A stretch of DNA of 64,000 bases from Xenorhabdus ishibashii (GTDB lineage: Bacteria; Pseudomonadota; Gammaproteobacteria; Enterobacterales; Enterobacteriaceae). The translations under genes were made by a program, and so were the position numbers. The DNA is taken from contig NZ_NJAK01000001.1 in assembly GCF_002632755.1 (NCBI RefSeq), positions 1,860,001 through 1,924,000 on the forward strand. The letters run 5' to 3'. This document shows positions 1 to 11,678 of the stretch, piece after piece; positions within the stretch are counted from its first letter, which is position 1, and every line of letters begins with the position of its first letter. Under the pieces are notes generated by a model. It had not been told where the DNA came from, did not search any database, and was given only the letters and a program-made list of their open reading frames with translations.

Positions 1-391
1 TATTCATCTGGTTCAGTTGTAAGATATCCGCTTGTAAAAGAGGGGGAAATTGATTTTCAAACAGTAGCAGCGTCCCTTGTTGCAAAGTCAAACGATGGAG
101 ATTTTTGGGGGACAGTAAATGCTGCCATTTAAAATCGAGATTAATGGTATTGGCGTTGAGAGAGAAAGGACTTTGTTTGTCCCGAATATCAACATGGTTA
201 AACGTTAAGGTAGCAGGTTGCTGCCAACTGTGGCTGATGCTTTCAATACTGACTTGATAATGTCCTTGTTTGCTGAGCCATTGGCTTAACTGTTTAGCGC
301 CCCAATGCGTCTGGACAACAACATAGATAACTATGGTTGCCAAAATTAGTAACACTAAAAGAGTGACAAAAAACTTCCCTAACCACCTCAT
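1..391 (-). CDS. yicH: YicH-like AsmA-family protein, N-terminal part (cut by window edge)
   Basis: Reading the minus strand from the ATG at 391-389 gives about 130 residues that run off the window start. The protein opens with MRWLGKFF and a single hydrophobic segment (about residues 6-26), then THWGAKQLSQWLS and beta-rich sequence, as expected for the N-terminus of AsmA-family proteins. These are inner-membrane anchored with a large periplasmic part and are linked to outer-membrane lipid transport or homeostasis. Lying directly upstream of xanP and gltS matches the E. coli yicH-xanP-gltS order, which supports YicH over other AsmA paralogues. The C-terminal part is outside the window, so integrity cannot be judged. 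Confidence 0.8.
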   Translation of the reverse strand, partial: MRWLGKFFVTLLVLLILATIVIYVVVQTHWGAKQLSQWLSKQGHYQVSIESISHSWQQPATLTFNHVDIRDKQSPFSLNANTINLDFKWQHLLSPKNLHRLTLQQGTLLLFENQFPPLLQADILQLNQMN

Positions 392-473
392 TATTTCACC
401 TCAACAGTGTGACCTTCCAATAGAAGCCCTTTTATGCCGTAAAATAGAGAAGCACTCAATAGATGATTTAGCT

Positions 474-506
474 AAAAAAAGAAAACTCCCGCGGCTAAGG
501 CGGGAG
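474..506 (-). terminator. Intrinsic terminator of xanP
   Basis: A 7-bp perfect stem (CTCCCGC/GCGGGAG, 486-492 with 500-506) is followed on the minus strand by a T-rich run (485 down to 474). It lies just downstream of the xanP stop and upstream of yicH, so it should end the xanP transcript. Confidence 0.85.
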
Positions 507-533
507 AAAAGTATCATACAAAAAATCTGCCAA

Positions 534-1919
534 CTATTTTTCCTGAGGAAAAATCAGGTTAAGCAGAATGGCAGTTAACCCACCTGCGGCAATACCTGAA
601 GAGAGTAAGTTTTTCACCCAATCAGGGGCAAACTGTAAAATCAGTGGTTGTTGAGAGACTCCTAATCCCACGGCCAGAGACAGTGCAATAATCATAATAG
701 AACGTCGATTCAAAGGCTCACGAGAAACAATTCTGATACCAGATGCGGCGATAGTACCAAACATCACAATTGTCGCCCCTCCCAGAACCGGCTCAGGAAT
801 ATGTTGTACAAAACCAGCCACAGCGGGAAACAGCCCCAATAGAATTAACATTAAAGCAATCATGTAACCGACATAGCGACTGGCAACACCGGTTAGCTGG
901 ATCACCCCATTGTTCTGACCAAAACAGGAGTTTGGAAATGTATTGAACACGGCTGATACCATAGAATTGAGGCCATTTGCCAGTACACCGCCCTTAACAC
1001 GCTTCATGTAAAGTGGCCCGCTGACAGGTTGCTCGGAGACATCTGAGGTAGCAGTGATATCGCCAATCGTTTCCAGTGATGTCACCATAAAAATCAAAAT
1101 CAGTGGGATCAACAGATTCCAGTCAAAAGACAAACCATAATAGAGTGGAGCTGGGATAATGATGATTGGTGCATCTTCTTTTGGTGTTGATACGGGCAAC
1201 ATATCCATATACCAGGCCAGCAGATAACCCATTGCCATAGCAATGACCAGAGAAGCAACACGTAAATAAGGGTTATTTTGGCGATTCAGTAACACGATGA
1301 CGGCAAGAACCGTTCCTGCAAGCAGCAAGTTTTCATGTGCGCCAAATGTGCCATTTTGAATTGCAGCATAACCGCCTCCAATCGAGGTTAATCCTACTTG
1401 AATTAATGACAGACCAATAATCATCACCACGATACCGGATACCAGAGGTGTAATGATCCGTCTTGCTAAATGCAACACTCGCGAAAGCAGCACTTCCGTC
1501 ATGGAGGCGAGCATCAGTGTCCCGAACAGAGTAGCCATCATAGTGGGAATATCTACACCGCCATTTTTCAACGCCAGGCCACCCATAATCAGCGGGGCAA
1601 CGAAATTAAAACTGGTGCCCTGAATTGAAAGCAACCCAGAACCAACAGGTCCCCAAGAGCGAATTTGAATAAGTGATGCCACACCTGAGGCAAACAGGGA
1701 CATACTGATAATGCGTTGGGTATCCTGCTCTGGAAGCCCCAGAGCCTGGCAAATCAGCATTGCTGGCGTAATAACAGCCACAAACATAGCCAGTAAATGT
1801 TGGCAGGCAGCAAATAGAGCATGTGGGAACGGTGGCTTATCTTCCAGACGATAGATAAGTTCATTGTTTGAGTTATTGGGAACTTCTGATGAATTGGATT
1901 CACGGGGTAAATTGACCAT
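534..1919 (-). CDS. xanP: Xanthine permease XanP (NAT/NCS2 family)
   Basis: The 461-residue product is nearly collinear with E. coli XanP (463 aa), a proton-coupled high-affinity xanthine importer of the inner membrane. Visible hallmarks are [17 protein letters not shown] in the first third, the [19 protein letters not shown] segment in the substrate-binding region, and the NAT signature region around [19 protein letters not shown]. About a dozen hydrophobic segments are evident. The start is the ATG at 1919, which fits the family N-terminus and leads into the conserved [11 protein letters not shown] segment. It is divergent from gltS, and a PurR-box-like palindrome lies about 53-68 bases upstream of the start. 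Confidence 0.95.
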   Translation of the reverse strand: MVNLPRESNSSEVPNNSNNELIYRLEDKPPFPHALFAACQHLLAMFVAVITPAMLICQALGLPEQDTQRIISMSLFASGVASLIQIRSWGPVGSGLLSIQGTSFNFVAPLIMGGLALKNGGVDIPTMMATLFGTLMLASMTEVLLSRVLHLARRIITPLVSGIVVMIIGLSLIQVGLTSIGGGYAAIQNGTFGAHENLLLAGTVLAVIVLLNRQNNPYLRVASLVIAMAMGYLLAWYMDMLPVSTPKEDAPIIIIPAPLYYGLSFDWNLLIPLILIFMVTSLETIGDITATSDVSEQPVSGPLYMKRVKGGVLANGLNSMVSAVFNTFPNSCFGQNNGVIQLTGVASRYVGYMIALMLILLGLFPAVAGFVQHIPEPVLGGATIVMFGTIAASGIRIVSREPLNRRSIMIIALSLAVGLGVSQQPLILQFAPDWVKNLLSSGIAAGGLTAILLNLIFPQEK

Positions 1920-1971
1920 GTTGTGAAATTCCAGATAGACAAAAAGCGCATTTTAATGATTCTCAACAGTA

Positions 1972-1987
1972 AAGCAATCGTTTGCGT
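1972..1987. promoter_or_regulatory. Probable PurR operator in front of xanP
   Basis: The 16-base sequence AAGCAATCGTTTGCGT fits every fixed position of the PurR consensus ANGCAANCGNTTNCNT, as remembered. It sits 53-68 bp upstream of the xanP start codon in the xanP/gltS divergent region, which suits repression of a purine transporter when hypoxanthine or guanine is available. The match is seen directly; the regulatory role is inferred. Confidence 0.65.
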
Positions 1988-2160
1988 AAAGTTTTCATTA
2001 TCAAATGCAGCTTAAATTCGTCACATTTTTAAATGTTTTAACTTGTGTTTATGAGTAATTTTCTTTCTAATCCAACCCTTACCTGCTCTTGGCGTTTTTA
2101 TAGGATGATTATAACGTCGTATTAATTTTACATAACACTAACAATGGATGAGGTACATAA

Positions 2161-3375
2161 ATGTATCATCTAGATATTTATGGCACGCTCGTTGCTGCCA
2201 CACTTGTTTTGCTACTAGGAAGAAAACTCGTACAATCAGTCCCATTCCTTGAAAAATATACTATTCCTGAACCTGTCGCGGGTGGATTATTGGTTGCGTT
2301 AGTTCTGCTGGCAGTTAAACAATCTATAGGTTGGGAAGTCAGTTTTGATTTATCTCTCCAAGAGCCTCTCATGTTGATGTTCTTTGCCACAATCGGCTTG
2401 AACGCTAATCTTGCCAGCCTGAAAGCCGGCGGAAAATCTTTGGTCATTTTTGTCTTCGTGGTTGTTGGCCTGTTATTTGTACAGAACACCGTAGGTATCG
2501 CATTGGCGAAAATGCTTGGCCTTGATCCATTAATGGGATTGCTGGCAGGCTCGATTACACTATCTGGTGGTCATGGAACAGGCGGTGCTTGGGGTAAGGT
2601 ATTCACTGAGCGCTATGGCTTTGAAAATGCAACGGAAGTGGCAATGGCATGTGCAACATTCGGTCTGGTTTTAGGTGGCCTGATTGGTGGTCCGGTCGCC
2701 CGCATGTTGGCGAAAAATACCCAAACCCCAGGATTGGGGGCTGAGGATACCGAGCTGCCGACGGCATTTGAGAAACCTTATACTGGTCGGCTTATTACGC
2801 CATTAGTGATGGTGGAAACTATTGCTATGGTTTCCATTTGCTTATTGGCGGGTAAGTTTATTGAGAAATTGCTACAAGGCACGGCCTTTGAATTGCCGAC
2901 GTTTGTATGTGTCCTGTTTGTTGGTGTCATTCTTAGTAACGGCTTATCTCTGCTTGGTTTTTATCGGGTCTTTGACAGGGCGGTTTCGGTCTTGGGTAAC
3001 GTGAGTTTATCGTTGTTCCTGGCAATGGCCTTGATGAGTCTGAAACTGTGGCAATTGGCTTCCCTTGCGCTGCCAATGCTGATTATCCTTGCCGTGCAGG
3101 CAGTGGTTATGGCTTTATATGCTATTTTCGTCACTTACCGTATCATGGGCAAGAATTTCGACGCGGCAGTATTATCAGCCGGTCACTGTGGTTTTGGCTT
3201 AGGTGCAACACCAACAGCCATCGCGAATATGCAAGCTATCACTGATCGTTTTGGGCCATCACATGTGGCATTCTTACTCGTACCTATGGTGGGTGCATTC
3301 TTTATTGATATCGTCAACGCTGCCGTTATCAAATTGTATCTGTTATTACCGATATTCCCATCTGTAGCAGGTTAA
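2161..3375 (+). CDS. gltS: Sodium/glutamate symporter GltS
   Basis: This 404-residue polytopic inner-membrane protein matches the GltS family, which imports glutamate with sodium. The two inverted halves and their glycine-rich re-entrant loops can be seen: SGGHGTGGAWGKVF near residues 137-150 and SAGHCGFGLGATPTAIANM near residues 338-357. Length and ends agree with E. coli GltS (401 aa). The ATG at 2161 follows a GAGG ribosome-binding site at a normal distance. It is divergent from xanP and convergent with recG, with a shared hairpin between the stop codons. Confidence 0.96.
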   Translation: MYHLDIYGTLVAATLVLLLGRKLVQSVPFLEKYTIPEPVAGGLLVALVLLAVKQSIGWEVSFDLSLQEPLMLMFFATIGLNANLASLKAGGKSLVIFVFVVVGLLFVQNTVGIALAKMLGLDPLMGLLAGSITLSGGHGTGGAWGKVFTERYGFENATEVAMACATFGLVLGGLIGGPVARMLAKNTQTPGLGAEDTELPTAFEKPYTGRLITPLVMVETIAMVSICLLAGKFIEKLLQGTAFELPTFVCVLFVGVILSNGLSLLGFYRVFDRAVSVLGNVSLSLFLAMALMSLKLWQLASLALPMLIILAVQAVVMALYAIFVTYRIMGKNFDAAVLSAGHCGFGLGATPTAIANMQAITDRFGPSHVAFLLVPMVGAFFIDIVNAAVIKLYLLLPIFPSVAG

Positions 3376-3414
3376 ATTAATTTACTTTTGCTTCGCCCAA
3401 TATCTTGGTGAAAT

Positions 3415-3447
3415 ATGCCGCTGAAAAACTCAGCGGCATCTTGGTTT
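3415..3447 (+). terminator. Hairpin terminator between gltS and recG
   Basis: A 10-bp perfect stem (ATGCCGCTGA/TCAGCGGCAT, 3415-3424 with 3430-3439) with a 5-base loop is followed by CTTGGTTTT on the plus strand. It lies between convergent gltS and recG and most likely ends gltS. The minus-strand tail is less T-rich, so bidirectional action is only possible. Confidence 0.75.
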
Positions 3448-5528
3448 TAAGCATGGCTATATTGAGAACGCTCCGGCAACCAGCGTTCAATCAGCGCTTT
3501 GGCATGTTCAGGGTAGCGCTGGTGGATATAGCGGGCGATACGTTGAACTTCAGACAGCATACTTTGATCCCGTAATAAATCCGCGATCCTAAATTCTGCA
3601 TTGCCCGTTTGGCGTGTACCCAGTAATTCACCTGGCCCGCGGATCTCCAAATCTTTCTGGGCAATCACAAAACCATCATTACTGTCCCGTAAAACTTGCA
3701 GGCGGATTTTGGCTGTATTGGTCAGTGGAGTTTTATAGAGCAGGACACAGTGAGAAGCAATGGCTCCACGTCCAACACGACCTCGAAGCTGGTGCAACTG
3801 GGCTAACCCTAGCCGTTCAGGATTATCGATGATCATCAGGCTGGCATTGGGCACATCTACCCCAACTTCGATGACTGTAGTAGCAACCAGCAGTTGTATC
3901 TCACCCTGTTTGAAAGCCTCCATAATGGCTTGTTTTTCTGCCGGTTTCATTCGTCCATGCACTAAGCCAATTTTCAATTCAGGCAATGCCAGTGTCAGTT
4001 CTTCGCTAGTTGCCTGTGCTGCTTGTGCTTCCAGTAACTCAGAATCTTCGATCAGGGTACATACCCAGTAAGCCTGACGGCCTTCATCCAGACAGGCACT
4101 TTTGATACGTTGGATAATGTCGTTTCGGCGAGTATCTGGGATGGCGACCGTTGTGACTGGTGTTCGTCCCGGTGGCAATTCATCAATGATAGACGTATCC
4201 AGATCGGCGTAGGCGGTCATTGCCAATGTGCGTGGAATAGGAGTCGCAGTCATGATCAATTGGTGGGGATGAAAGCCTTGTTCACGCCCTTTTTCCCATA
4301 GGGCCAGACGTTGATGAACACCGAATCGATGTTGCTCATCAATGATAACCAGCGCTAATCCGGCAAATTTTACCTGCTCCTGAAACATGGCATGAGTACC
4401 GACAACCATGCCCACTTGACCACTTGCTATCGCCTCTTGCTGTGCCTGCCGCGCCTTGCCTTTCTGTTTACCAGCCAACCAACCGACCTGAATACCGAGC
4501 GGTTCAAGCCATTGACGGAAGGTATTGGCATGTTGCTCTGCCAAAAGTTCAGTTGGTGCCATCAAAGCCACTTGCTTGCCATGAACAATGGCACGGGCGG
4601 CTGCCAGTGCTGCCACCAATGTTTTTCCCGAACCGACATCTCCTTGTATCAGACGCATCATGGGAACATTTTTTGCCAAATCATGTTCTATTTCTGCAAC
4701 GACACGGGATTGTGCGCCTGTGGGTGAGAATGGTAACTGGCTCAGAAGTTTCTGCTTTAGCGAATCATCTGCCGTTAAGGGGGAAGCATGAAAGCGCTGG
4801 GTTCCAGCCCTGACCGCCAGCATACTTAAATGATGAGCCAGTAATTCTTCCAGAATCAACCTTCGCTGGGCTGGATGCCGGCCATTTTCCAAATCGGCCA
4901 GAGAAGTATCCGGCGGAGGATGGTGCAATGTACGCAGTGCGTCGGGCAGGCTAATGATCTTCTGGCTGAATTCTTCCGGCAGCAATTCATGAATGGCGCA
5001 GGTATCTAATATTTCCAATGCCTGATCGATTAACTTGCGCAGCGTTGCCTGACGCACTCCTTCGGTTGTGGGATAGATGGGCGTTAACGTCTCTTGCTGT
5101 TGGATGCGGTTGGCGTGTTGCTGGACTTTATATTCAGGATGGATAATCTCCGGCCCTTGATTGCCGCGCCGAATTTCCCCATAAGCAACAACGTGCTTTC
5201 CTGCGGCCAGATTATTTTTCATAGCGGCAGTAAAATTGAAGAAACGCAGGGTCAATATACCTGTGCCATCACTGATTTGACAGGTCATAATACGCCGACG
5301 CCCAAATGCCACATTGGTACGTAGTATTTCACCTGTTACCGTAGCATAAGTGCCGGGCAGTAATTCATTAATGGTATACAGGCGGGTTTGATCCTCATAA
5401 CGAAGAGGCAAATGAAAAAGCAGATCCTGTAGATTGACCAACCCTAACTTAGCGAGCTTAGTGACCTGATTGTCTCCAACACCACGCAACGTGGTTAAGG
5501 GTATGGCATCAAGTAGTTGGCCTTTCAT
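3447..5528 (-). CDS. recG: ATP-dependent DNA helicase RecG
   Basis: The 693-residue protein has the full RecG layout. It starts with the wedge/OB domain (TTLRGVGDNQVTKLAKLG, then an OB-fold around residues 60-150). The helicase domain follows with Walker A GDVGSGKT (about residue 290), the DEQH box (about residue 395), TATPIPRTLA, and the C-terminal helicase motifs VATTVIEVGVDVPNA and QLRGRVGRG. RecG remodels stalled replication forks, R-loops and recombination intermediates. In E. coli the operon runs spoT-trmH-recG; here only a stub of trmH is left in front of recG. A GGAG ribosome-binding site precedes the ATG at 5528. Confidence 0.97.
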   Translation of the reverse strand: MKGQLLDAIPLTTLRGVGDNQVTKLAKLGLVNLQDLLFHLPLRYEDQTRLYTINELLPGTYATVTGEILRTNVAFGRRRIMTCQISDGTGILTLRFFNFTAAMKNNLAAGKHVVAYGEIRRGNQGPEIIHPEYKVQQHANRIQQQETLTPIYPTTEGVRQATLRKLIDQALEILDTCAIHELLPEEFSQKIISLPDALRTLHHPPPDTSLADLENGRHPAQRRLILEELLAHHLSMLAVRAGTQRFHASPLTADDSLKQKLLSQLPFSPTGAQSRVVAEIEHDLAKNVPMMRLIQGDVGSGKTLVAALAAARAIVHGKQVALMAPTELLAEQHANTFRQWLEPLGIQVGWLAGKQKGKARQAQQEAIASGQVGMVVGTHAMFQEQVKFAGLALVIIDEQHRFGVHQRLALWEKGREQGFHPHQLIMTATPIPRTLAMTAYADLDTSIIDELPPGRTPVTTVAIPDTRRNDIIQRIKSACLDEGRQAYWVCTLIEDSELLEAQAAQATSEELTLALPELKIGLVHGRMKPAEKQAIMEAFKQGEIQLLVATTVIEVGVDVPNASLMIIDNPERLGLAQLHQLRGRVGRGAIASHCVLLYKTPLTNTAKIRLQVLRDSNDGFVIAQKDLEIRGPGELLGTRQTGNAEFRIADLLRDQSMLSEVQRIARYIHQRYPEHAKALIERWLPERSQYSHA

Positions 5529-5561
5529 ACGATTTCTCCGTCAGTGTGATTTATTTCCTTG

Positions 5562-5684
5562 CTAATGGGTACGAATAACGGCGGATACGTTATGGGGTTT
5601 GTGAACTTCTTCTAAACAGATTGTCAGGTCAGGTTGACGCATTGCCATCATCTGGCAAATGCGTGCGTAACGTTTTGGATTCAT
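5562..5684 (-). pseudogene. trmH: Remnant of tRNA (Gm18) 2'-O-methyltransferase gene trmH
   Basis: The minus-strand ATG at 5684, five bases after the spoT stop, opens 40 codons starting MNPKRYARICQMMAMRQPDL and ending HKPHNVSAVIRTH before a TAG stop. This closely matches the first 38 or so residues of E. coli TrmH (229 aa), including the HNVSAIIRT segment at the start of the SPOUT fold. The other roughly 190 codons, with the AdoMet-binding knot, are absent, and recG begins 33 bases later. Such a stub cannot be an active methyltransferase. It looks like an internal deletion that kept the operon joined from spoT to recG. Confidence 0.9.
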
Positions 5685-5689
5685 AACCT

Positions 5690-7804
5690 CTAGTTTCGGT
5701 TACGGCTGACTCGCATCACATCTGGCATGATACGTATCTTACGCATGATATTCGCTAGCTGGATGCGGTCTTTGGTCGTCAGCCTGATGAAAGCACAATA
5801 GACGCGACCATCTTTTTCCTCTGTATTCATGCTTTGAATACTGGAGTTGACATCGTTAATGGCAGCAGTCAGATTTGCCAGCGCTCCTTGGTGGTTAAAC
5901 ATATCGACTTTAATTTCAGCAATAAAATCGCTATTAATATCTTTATCCCACTCAACTGGCATGAATTTTTCCGGCTCTTTCTGATATCCACGGATATTGC
6001 GACAGGATTCGTGGTGGATGACTAAACCTTTTCCTGGGCTGATATGGGCAATAATCGGGTCGCCTGGAATTGGGCGACAACATTTGGCAAAGGTAATCAA
6101 GATGCCGTCAGCGCCCTTGATAGGAAGTTTACGGGAAGGATTGCCGTTATTGTTCGGTACTTTCTCTGGTGAGCCCAATAATAAGTTGCGGGCGACAACC
6201 ACGCTCATGGCATTACCCAATCCGATTTCCGCTAATAAATCATCCAAAGTAACGAGCTTCATTCTTGCCAGCTCTTTGTTGATATTTTCTTGCGGAATAT
6301 CGGCAATTTTCGTGCCGTTACCGAGTGCATGATTAAGTAAACGGCGTCCCAAACTGATGGAATCATCCCGTTTCAGGTTTTTCAATAACTGGCGGATCTT
6401 GGCTCGCGCTTTGGAACTAACGACAAAGTTCAGCCATGCAGCATTAGGACGTGCTCCTGGCGCAGTAATAATTTCGACAGTTTGCCCACTGTTAAGCGTT
6501 TGTGAGAGAGGATAAGGCAGACGATCAACGCGTGCACCAACACAGGCGTGACCGATATCGGTATGGACGGCATAGGCAAAATCGACAGGAGTCGCGCCCG
6601 CCGGTAACTCAACAATTCGTCCTTCAGGGGTAAAAACGTAAATCTCATCAGGGAACAAATCAGATTTAACACTTTCAATAAATTCAAAAGAGCTGCCGGC
6701 ACTTTGTTGGAGTTCTAACAGGCTCTGCATCCAACGTTGGGCACGAACCTGCGCAGTCGTACCGGATTCCCCTTGTTCTTTATAGGCCCAGTGTGCGGCA
6801 ACCCCCATTTCCGCCATTTGATCCATATCTTCGGTACGGATCTGAACTTCGACGGGCACCCCATGCGGGCCTATCAGGGAGGTATGAAGGGATTGATAGC
6901 CGTTGGCTTTGGGAATGGCAATATAATCTTTCACTCTGCCAGGGCGTGGCTTGTACAAACTGTGCATTTGCCCCAATACGCGGTAGCAGGTATCAAGATT
7001 ATTGACGATGACACGAAAAGCGTAAATATCCATGATGGAATGGAAACGCTGTTCTTTCAGGCGCATCTTACGATAGATTGAGTAGAGATGTTTTTCGCGG
7101 CCACTGACTGTACAGGGGATGCCGGCATCCGTTAACCTGCCTTCAATCTCCGACAGAATTTTCTGGATCATCTCTTTACGATTACCGCGGGCGGCTTTCA
7201 CAACCTCTTTGATCACGCGGTAACGGTTTGGATACAGGGCTTCAAACCCAAGTTCCTCCAGCTCCGTTTTTAGGTGATGAATACCCAGACGATGAGCCAG
7301 CGGACTATAAATTTCCAGCGTTTCCCTGGCAATGCGTCGCCGTTTATCGGGGCGCAGTGAGCCAAGGGTACGCATATTGTGTGTACGGTCTGCCAGTTTG
7401 ATCAAAATGACGCGGATATCCTGCACCATCGCCATGATCATTTTGCGGAAATTTTCAGCTTGTGCTTCCTTTTTATCACGGAAGTTCAGCTTATCCAGCT
7501 TGGATACACCTTCCACCAATCCGGCAACGGCCGTGCCAAATAACTGTTCTATATCCTGAAATGTTGCAGGAGTATCTTCAATGACATCGTGCAACAGTGC
7601 TGCCATAAGTGTTTCATGGTCAAGGCGCATTTCAGCCAAAATACAGGAAACGGCAACAGGGTGAGTGATGTACGGCTCACCGCTGGAACGGGTTTGCCCT
7701 TCGTGGGCATCCCGCGCAACCACATAGGCCTGTTTAAGCAGATCAATTTGATCTTCAGGCAAATATTTCAGAACTATCTGATTCAGGCTTTCAAACAGGT
7801 ACAA
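5690..7804 (-). CDS. spoT: Bifunctional (p)ppGpp synthetase/hydrolase SpoT
   Basis: At 704 residues it matches E. coli SpoT (702 aa). The N-terminal HD hydrolase domain shows H72-D73 in LLHDVIEDT, with HEGQTRSSGEPYITHP before it. The RelA/SpoT synthetase-like domain follows (FHSIMDIYAFRVIV onward, about residues 240-350). Next come TGS (VFTPEGRIVELPAGATPVDFAYAVHTDIGHACVG), a conserved-cysteine region (FAKCCRPIPGD) and a C-terminal ACT domain. It sets ppGpp levels during carbon, fatty-acid and iron stress. It is expressed in the gmk-rpoZ-spoT operon, with 18 bases between rpoZ and spoT. Confidence 0.97.
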   Translation of the reverse strand: MYLFESLNQIVLKYLPEDQIDLLKQAYVVARDAHEGQTRSSGEPYITHPVAVSCILAEMRLDHETLMAALLHDVIEDTPATFQDIEQLFGTAVAGLVEGVSKLDKLNFRDKKEAQAENFRKMIMAMVQDIRVILIKLADRTHNMRTLGSLRPDKRRRIARETLEIYSPLAHRLGIHHLKTELEELGFEALYPNRYRVIKEVVKAARGNRKEMIQKILSEIEGRLTDAGIPCTVSGREKHLYSIYRKMRLKEQRFHSIMDIYAFRVIVNNLDTCYRVLGQMHSLYKPRPGRVKDYIAIPKANGYQSLHTSLIGPHGVPVEVQIRTEDMDQMAEMGVAAHWAYKEQGESGTTAQVRAQRWMQSLLELQQSAGSSFEFIESVKSDLFPDEIYVFTPEGRIVELPAGATPVDFAYAVHTDIGHACVGARVDRLPYPLSQTLNSGQTVEIITAPGARPNAAWLNFVVSSKARAKIRQLLKNLKRDDSISLGRRLLNHALGNGTKIADIPQENINKELARMKLVTLDDLLAEIGLGNAMSVVVARNLLLGSPEKVPNNNGNPSRKLPIKGADGILITFAKCCRPIPGDPIIAHISPGKGLVIHHESCRNIRGYQKEPEKFMPVEWDKDINSDFIAEIKVDMFNHQGALANLTAAINDVNSSIQSMNTEEKDGRVYCAFIRLTTKDRIQLANIMRKIRIMPDVMRVSRNRN

Positions 7805-7822
7805 GGCAGACCTACCGTAAAA

Positions 7823-8098
7823 TTAACGACGACCTTCAGCGATGGCAGAAACGGCTTTGATTTCTGCGGCTTCTTGTTCTTGCTGTTCCTGACGTTCACG
7901 AACATCGAGAATTTTGTTGTTGATAAGACCTTGCTCGATTTCACGCAGGGCAATAACAGTCATCTTATCGTTTTCTTCTGGAACGAGGGGATCTTTGCCA
8001 CCTACTTGCAATTGGCGTGCTCGGCGAGCAGCGACCAACACCAGGTCAAAACGGTTACCAATTTTTTCTACTGCGTCTTGAACAGTTACGCGTGCCAT
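7823..8098 (-). CDS. rpoZ: RNA polymerase omega subunit
   Basis: The 91-residue product opens with [20 protein letters not shown] and includes [10 protein letters not shown], the near-invariant omega core, and ends in a Glu/Ala-rich tail; length matches E. coli (91 aa). Omega binds the beta-prime subunit, helps assemble RNA polymerase and forms part of one ppGpp site. Its place between gmk and spoT is conserved across Enterobacterales. Confidence 0.97.
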   Translation of the reverse strand: MARVTVQDAVEKIGNRFDLVLVAARRARQLQVGGKDPLVPEENDKMTVIALREIEQGLINNKILDVRERQEQQEQEAAEIKAVSAIAEGRR

Positions 8099-8152
8099 AT
8101 GAGTGCTACTCCACAGATAAATAAATGACTGGGCATAATACTGAAACTTGGT

Positions 8153-8908
<756 letters not shown>

Positions 8909-9092
8909 TTAACAAACGGGCATTAATGAGATTTTTTGCGAGATATTTTCAGCAAAAGTAGTCGTTTGCAGAAATTGCACATTTATTTTTCGAAACATTC
9001 CGCAAACTTCTTTTTTGCCACTTGGTAAAAATTTTCCTGCTTTTTATTCTTTGTCCGTATGTTGCGAATCAATTTTTAGGAAGCCATTTTAA

Positions 9093-10877
<1,785 letters not shown>

Positions 10878-10890
10878 GAGCAAAGAAATA

Positions 10891-10908
10891 GGGGCAAATG
10901 GTTGCCCC
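10891..10908 (-). terminator. Small hairpin between convergent ligB and yicG
   Basis: A 7-bp stem (GGGGCAA/TTGCCCC) with a 4-base loop lies between the two convergent stop codons. On the minus strand it is followed by TATTTCTTTG, a weak T-rich tail, so it may end yicG. The plus-strand side has no T run. Confidence 0.45.
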
Positions 10909-10925
10909 AGAGGTTAACAGCGGTA

Positions 10926-11543
10926 TCAGTGGTCTGTGCCATCGTAATTGAAGATAGGTAATCCAAGACGATAACGAATAGCAATCAATCGTGCAGCCAG
11001 TCCCGCAACAAGCGTAATCAAGATGACGATATCCGGGGGTAATGGTGTATGTAGTAAAGCAATATAAAGCCAGGCGGCTGCAAAAGAGACACCGGCATAA
11101 ATCTCTTTTTGGAATACCAGAGGAATGGTATTGCAAAACATATCGCGCAATACGCCACCAAAAACGCCAGTGATGACGGCTGCAATGGCGGCAATAATCG
11201 GGCTGTAGTGCATATCCAACGCGATTTGTGCGCCAATGATGGAGAAGACAATTAAGCCAATTGCATCAAGAATGAGAAACAGACGGCGTAGGTGTTTCAT
11301 CATGGGAGCAACCCAGATAGTGAGTACGGCAGCACAGGCAACGGTCACTATATATTCTGGGTTTTTTACCCAGCCGAGGGGATAGTGCCCCAAAATAATA
11401 TCACGGACGGTGCCACCACCGATGGCTGTCACGGAAGCAATAATGATAACGCCGAATACATCCATTTTTCGGCGACCTGCGGCTAAAGCGCCTGTCATGG
11501 CCTCTGCCGTAATACCAATAATATAAAGGACACTAAGTAGCAT
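10926..11543 (-). CDS. yicG: YicG, TRIC-type (UPF0126) inner-membrane protein
   Basis: From the ATG at 11543 the 205-residue product starts [20 protein letters not shown] and matches E. coli YicG (205 aa) throughout. It has two UPF0126 repeats, each carrying a glycine signature ([11 protein letters not shown] and GGVLRDMFC), and about seven hydrophobic helices. The prokaryotic TRIC family forms trimeric cation channels, so a potassium-channel role is possible but untested for YicG. The frame continues 27 codons upstream, but that extension is polar and atypical, so the inner start is preferred. Confidence 0.92.
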   Translation of the reverse strand: MLLSVLYIIGITAEAMTGALAAGRRKMDVFGVIIIASVTAIGGGTVRDIILGHYPLGWVKNPEYIVTVACAAVLTIWVAPMMKHLRRLFLILDAIGLIVFSIIGAQIALDMHYSPIIAAIAAVITGVFGGVLRDMFCNTIPLVFQKEIYAGVSFAAAWLYIALLHTPLPPDIVILITLVAGLAARLIAIRYRLGLPIFNYDGTDH

Positions 11544-11678
11544 AAATTTAATTACATGAAATATAACGTAGAAGTAAAGGGTACTGTTGAAATAATAACG
11601 TCTCGACTGAAATTTTTTAGCCAAATTTGAATAAAATTAGTTTTTATTATCCGAAACCTCGCAAAATAAGGCAGCAAA

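Noticed and set aside
1920..2160. Purine riboswitch in front of xanP
   Set aside because: No aptamer-like three-way junction or terminator switch was seen; a PurR operator explains purine control better.
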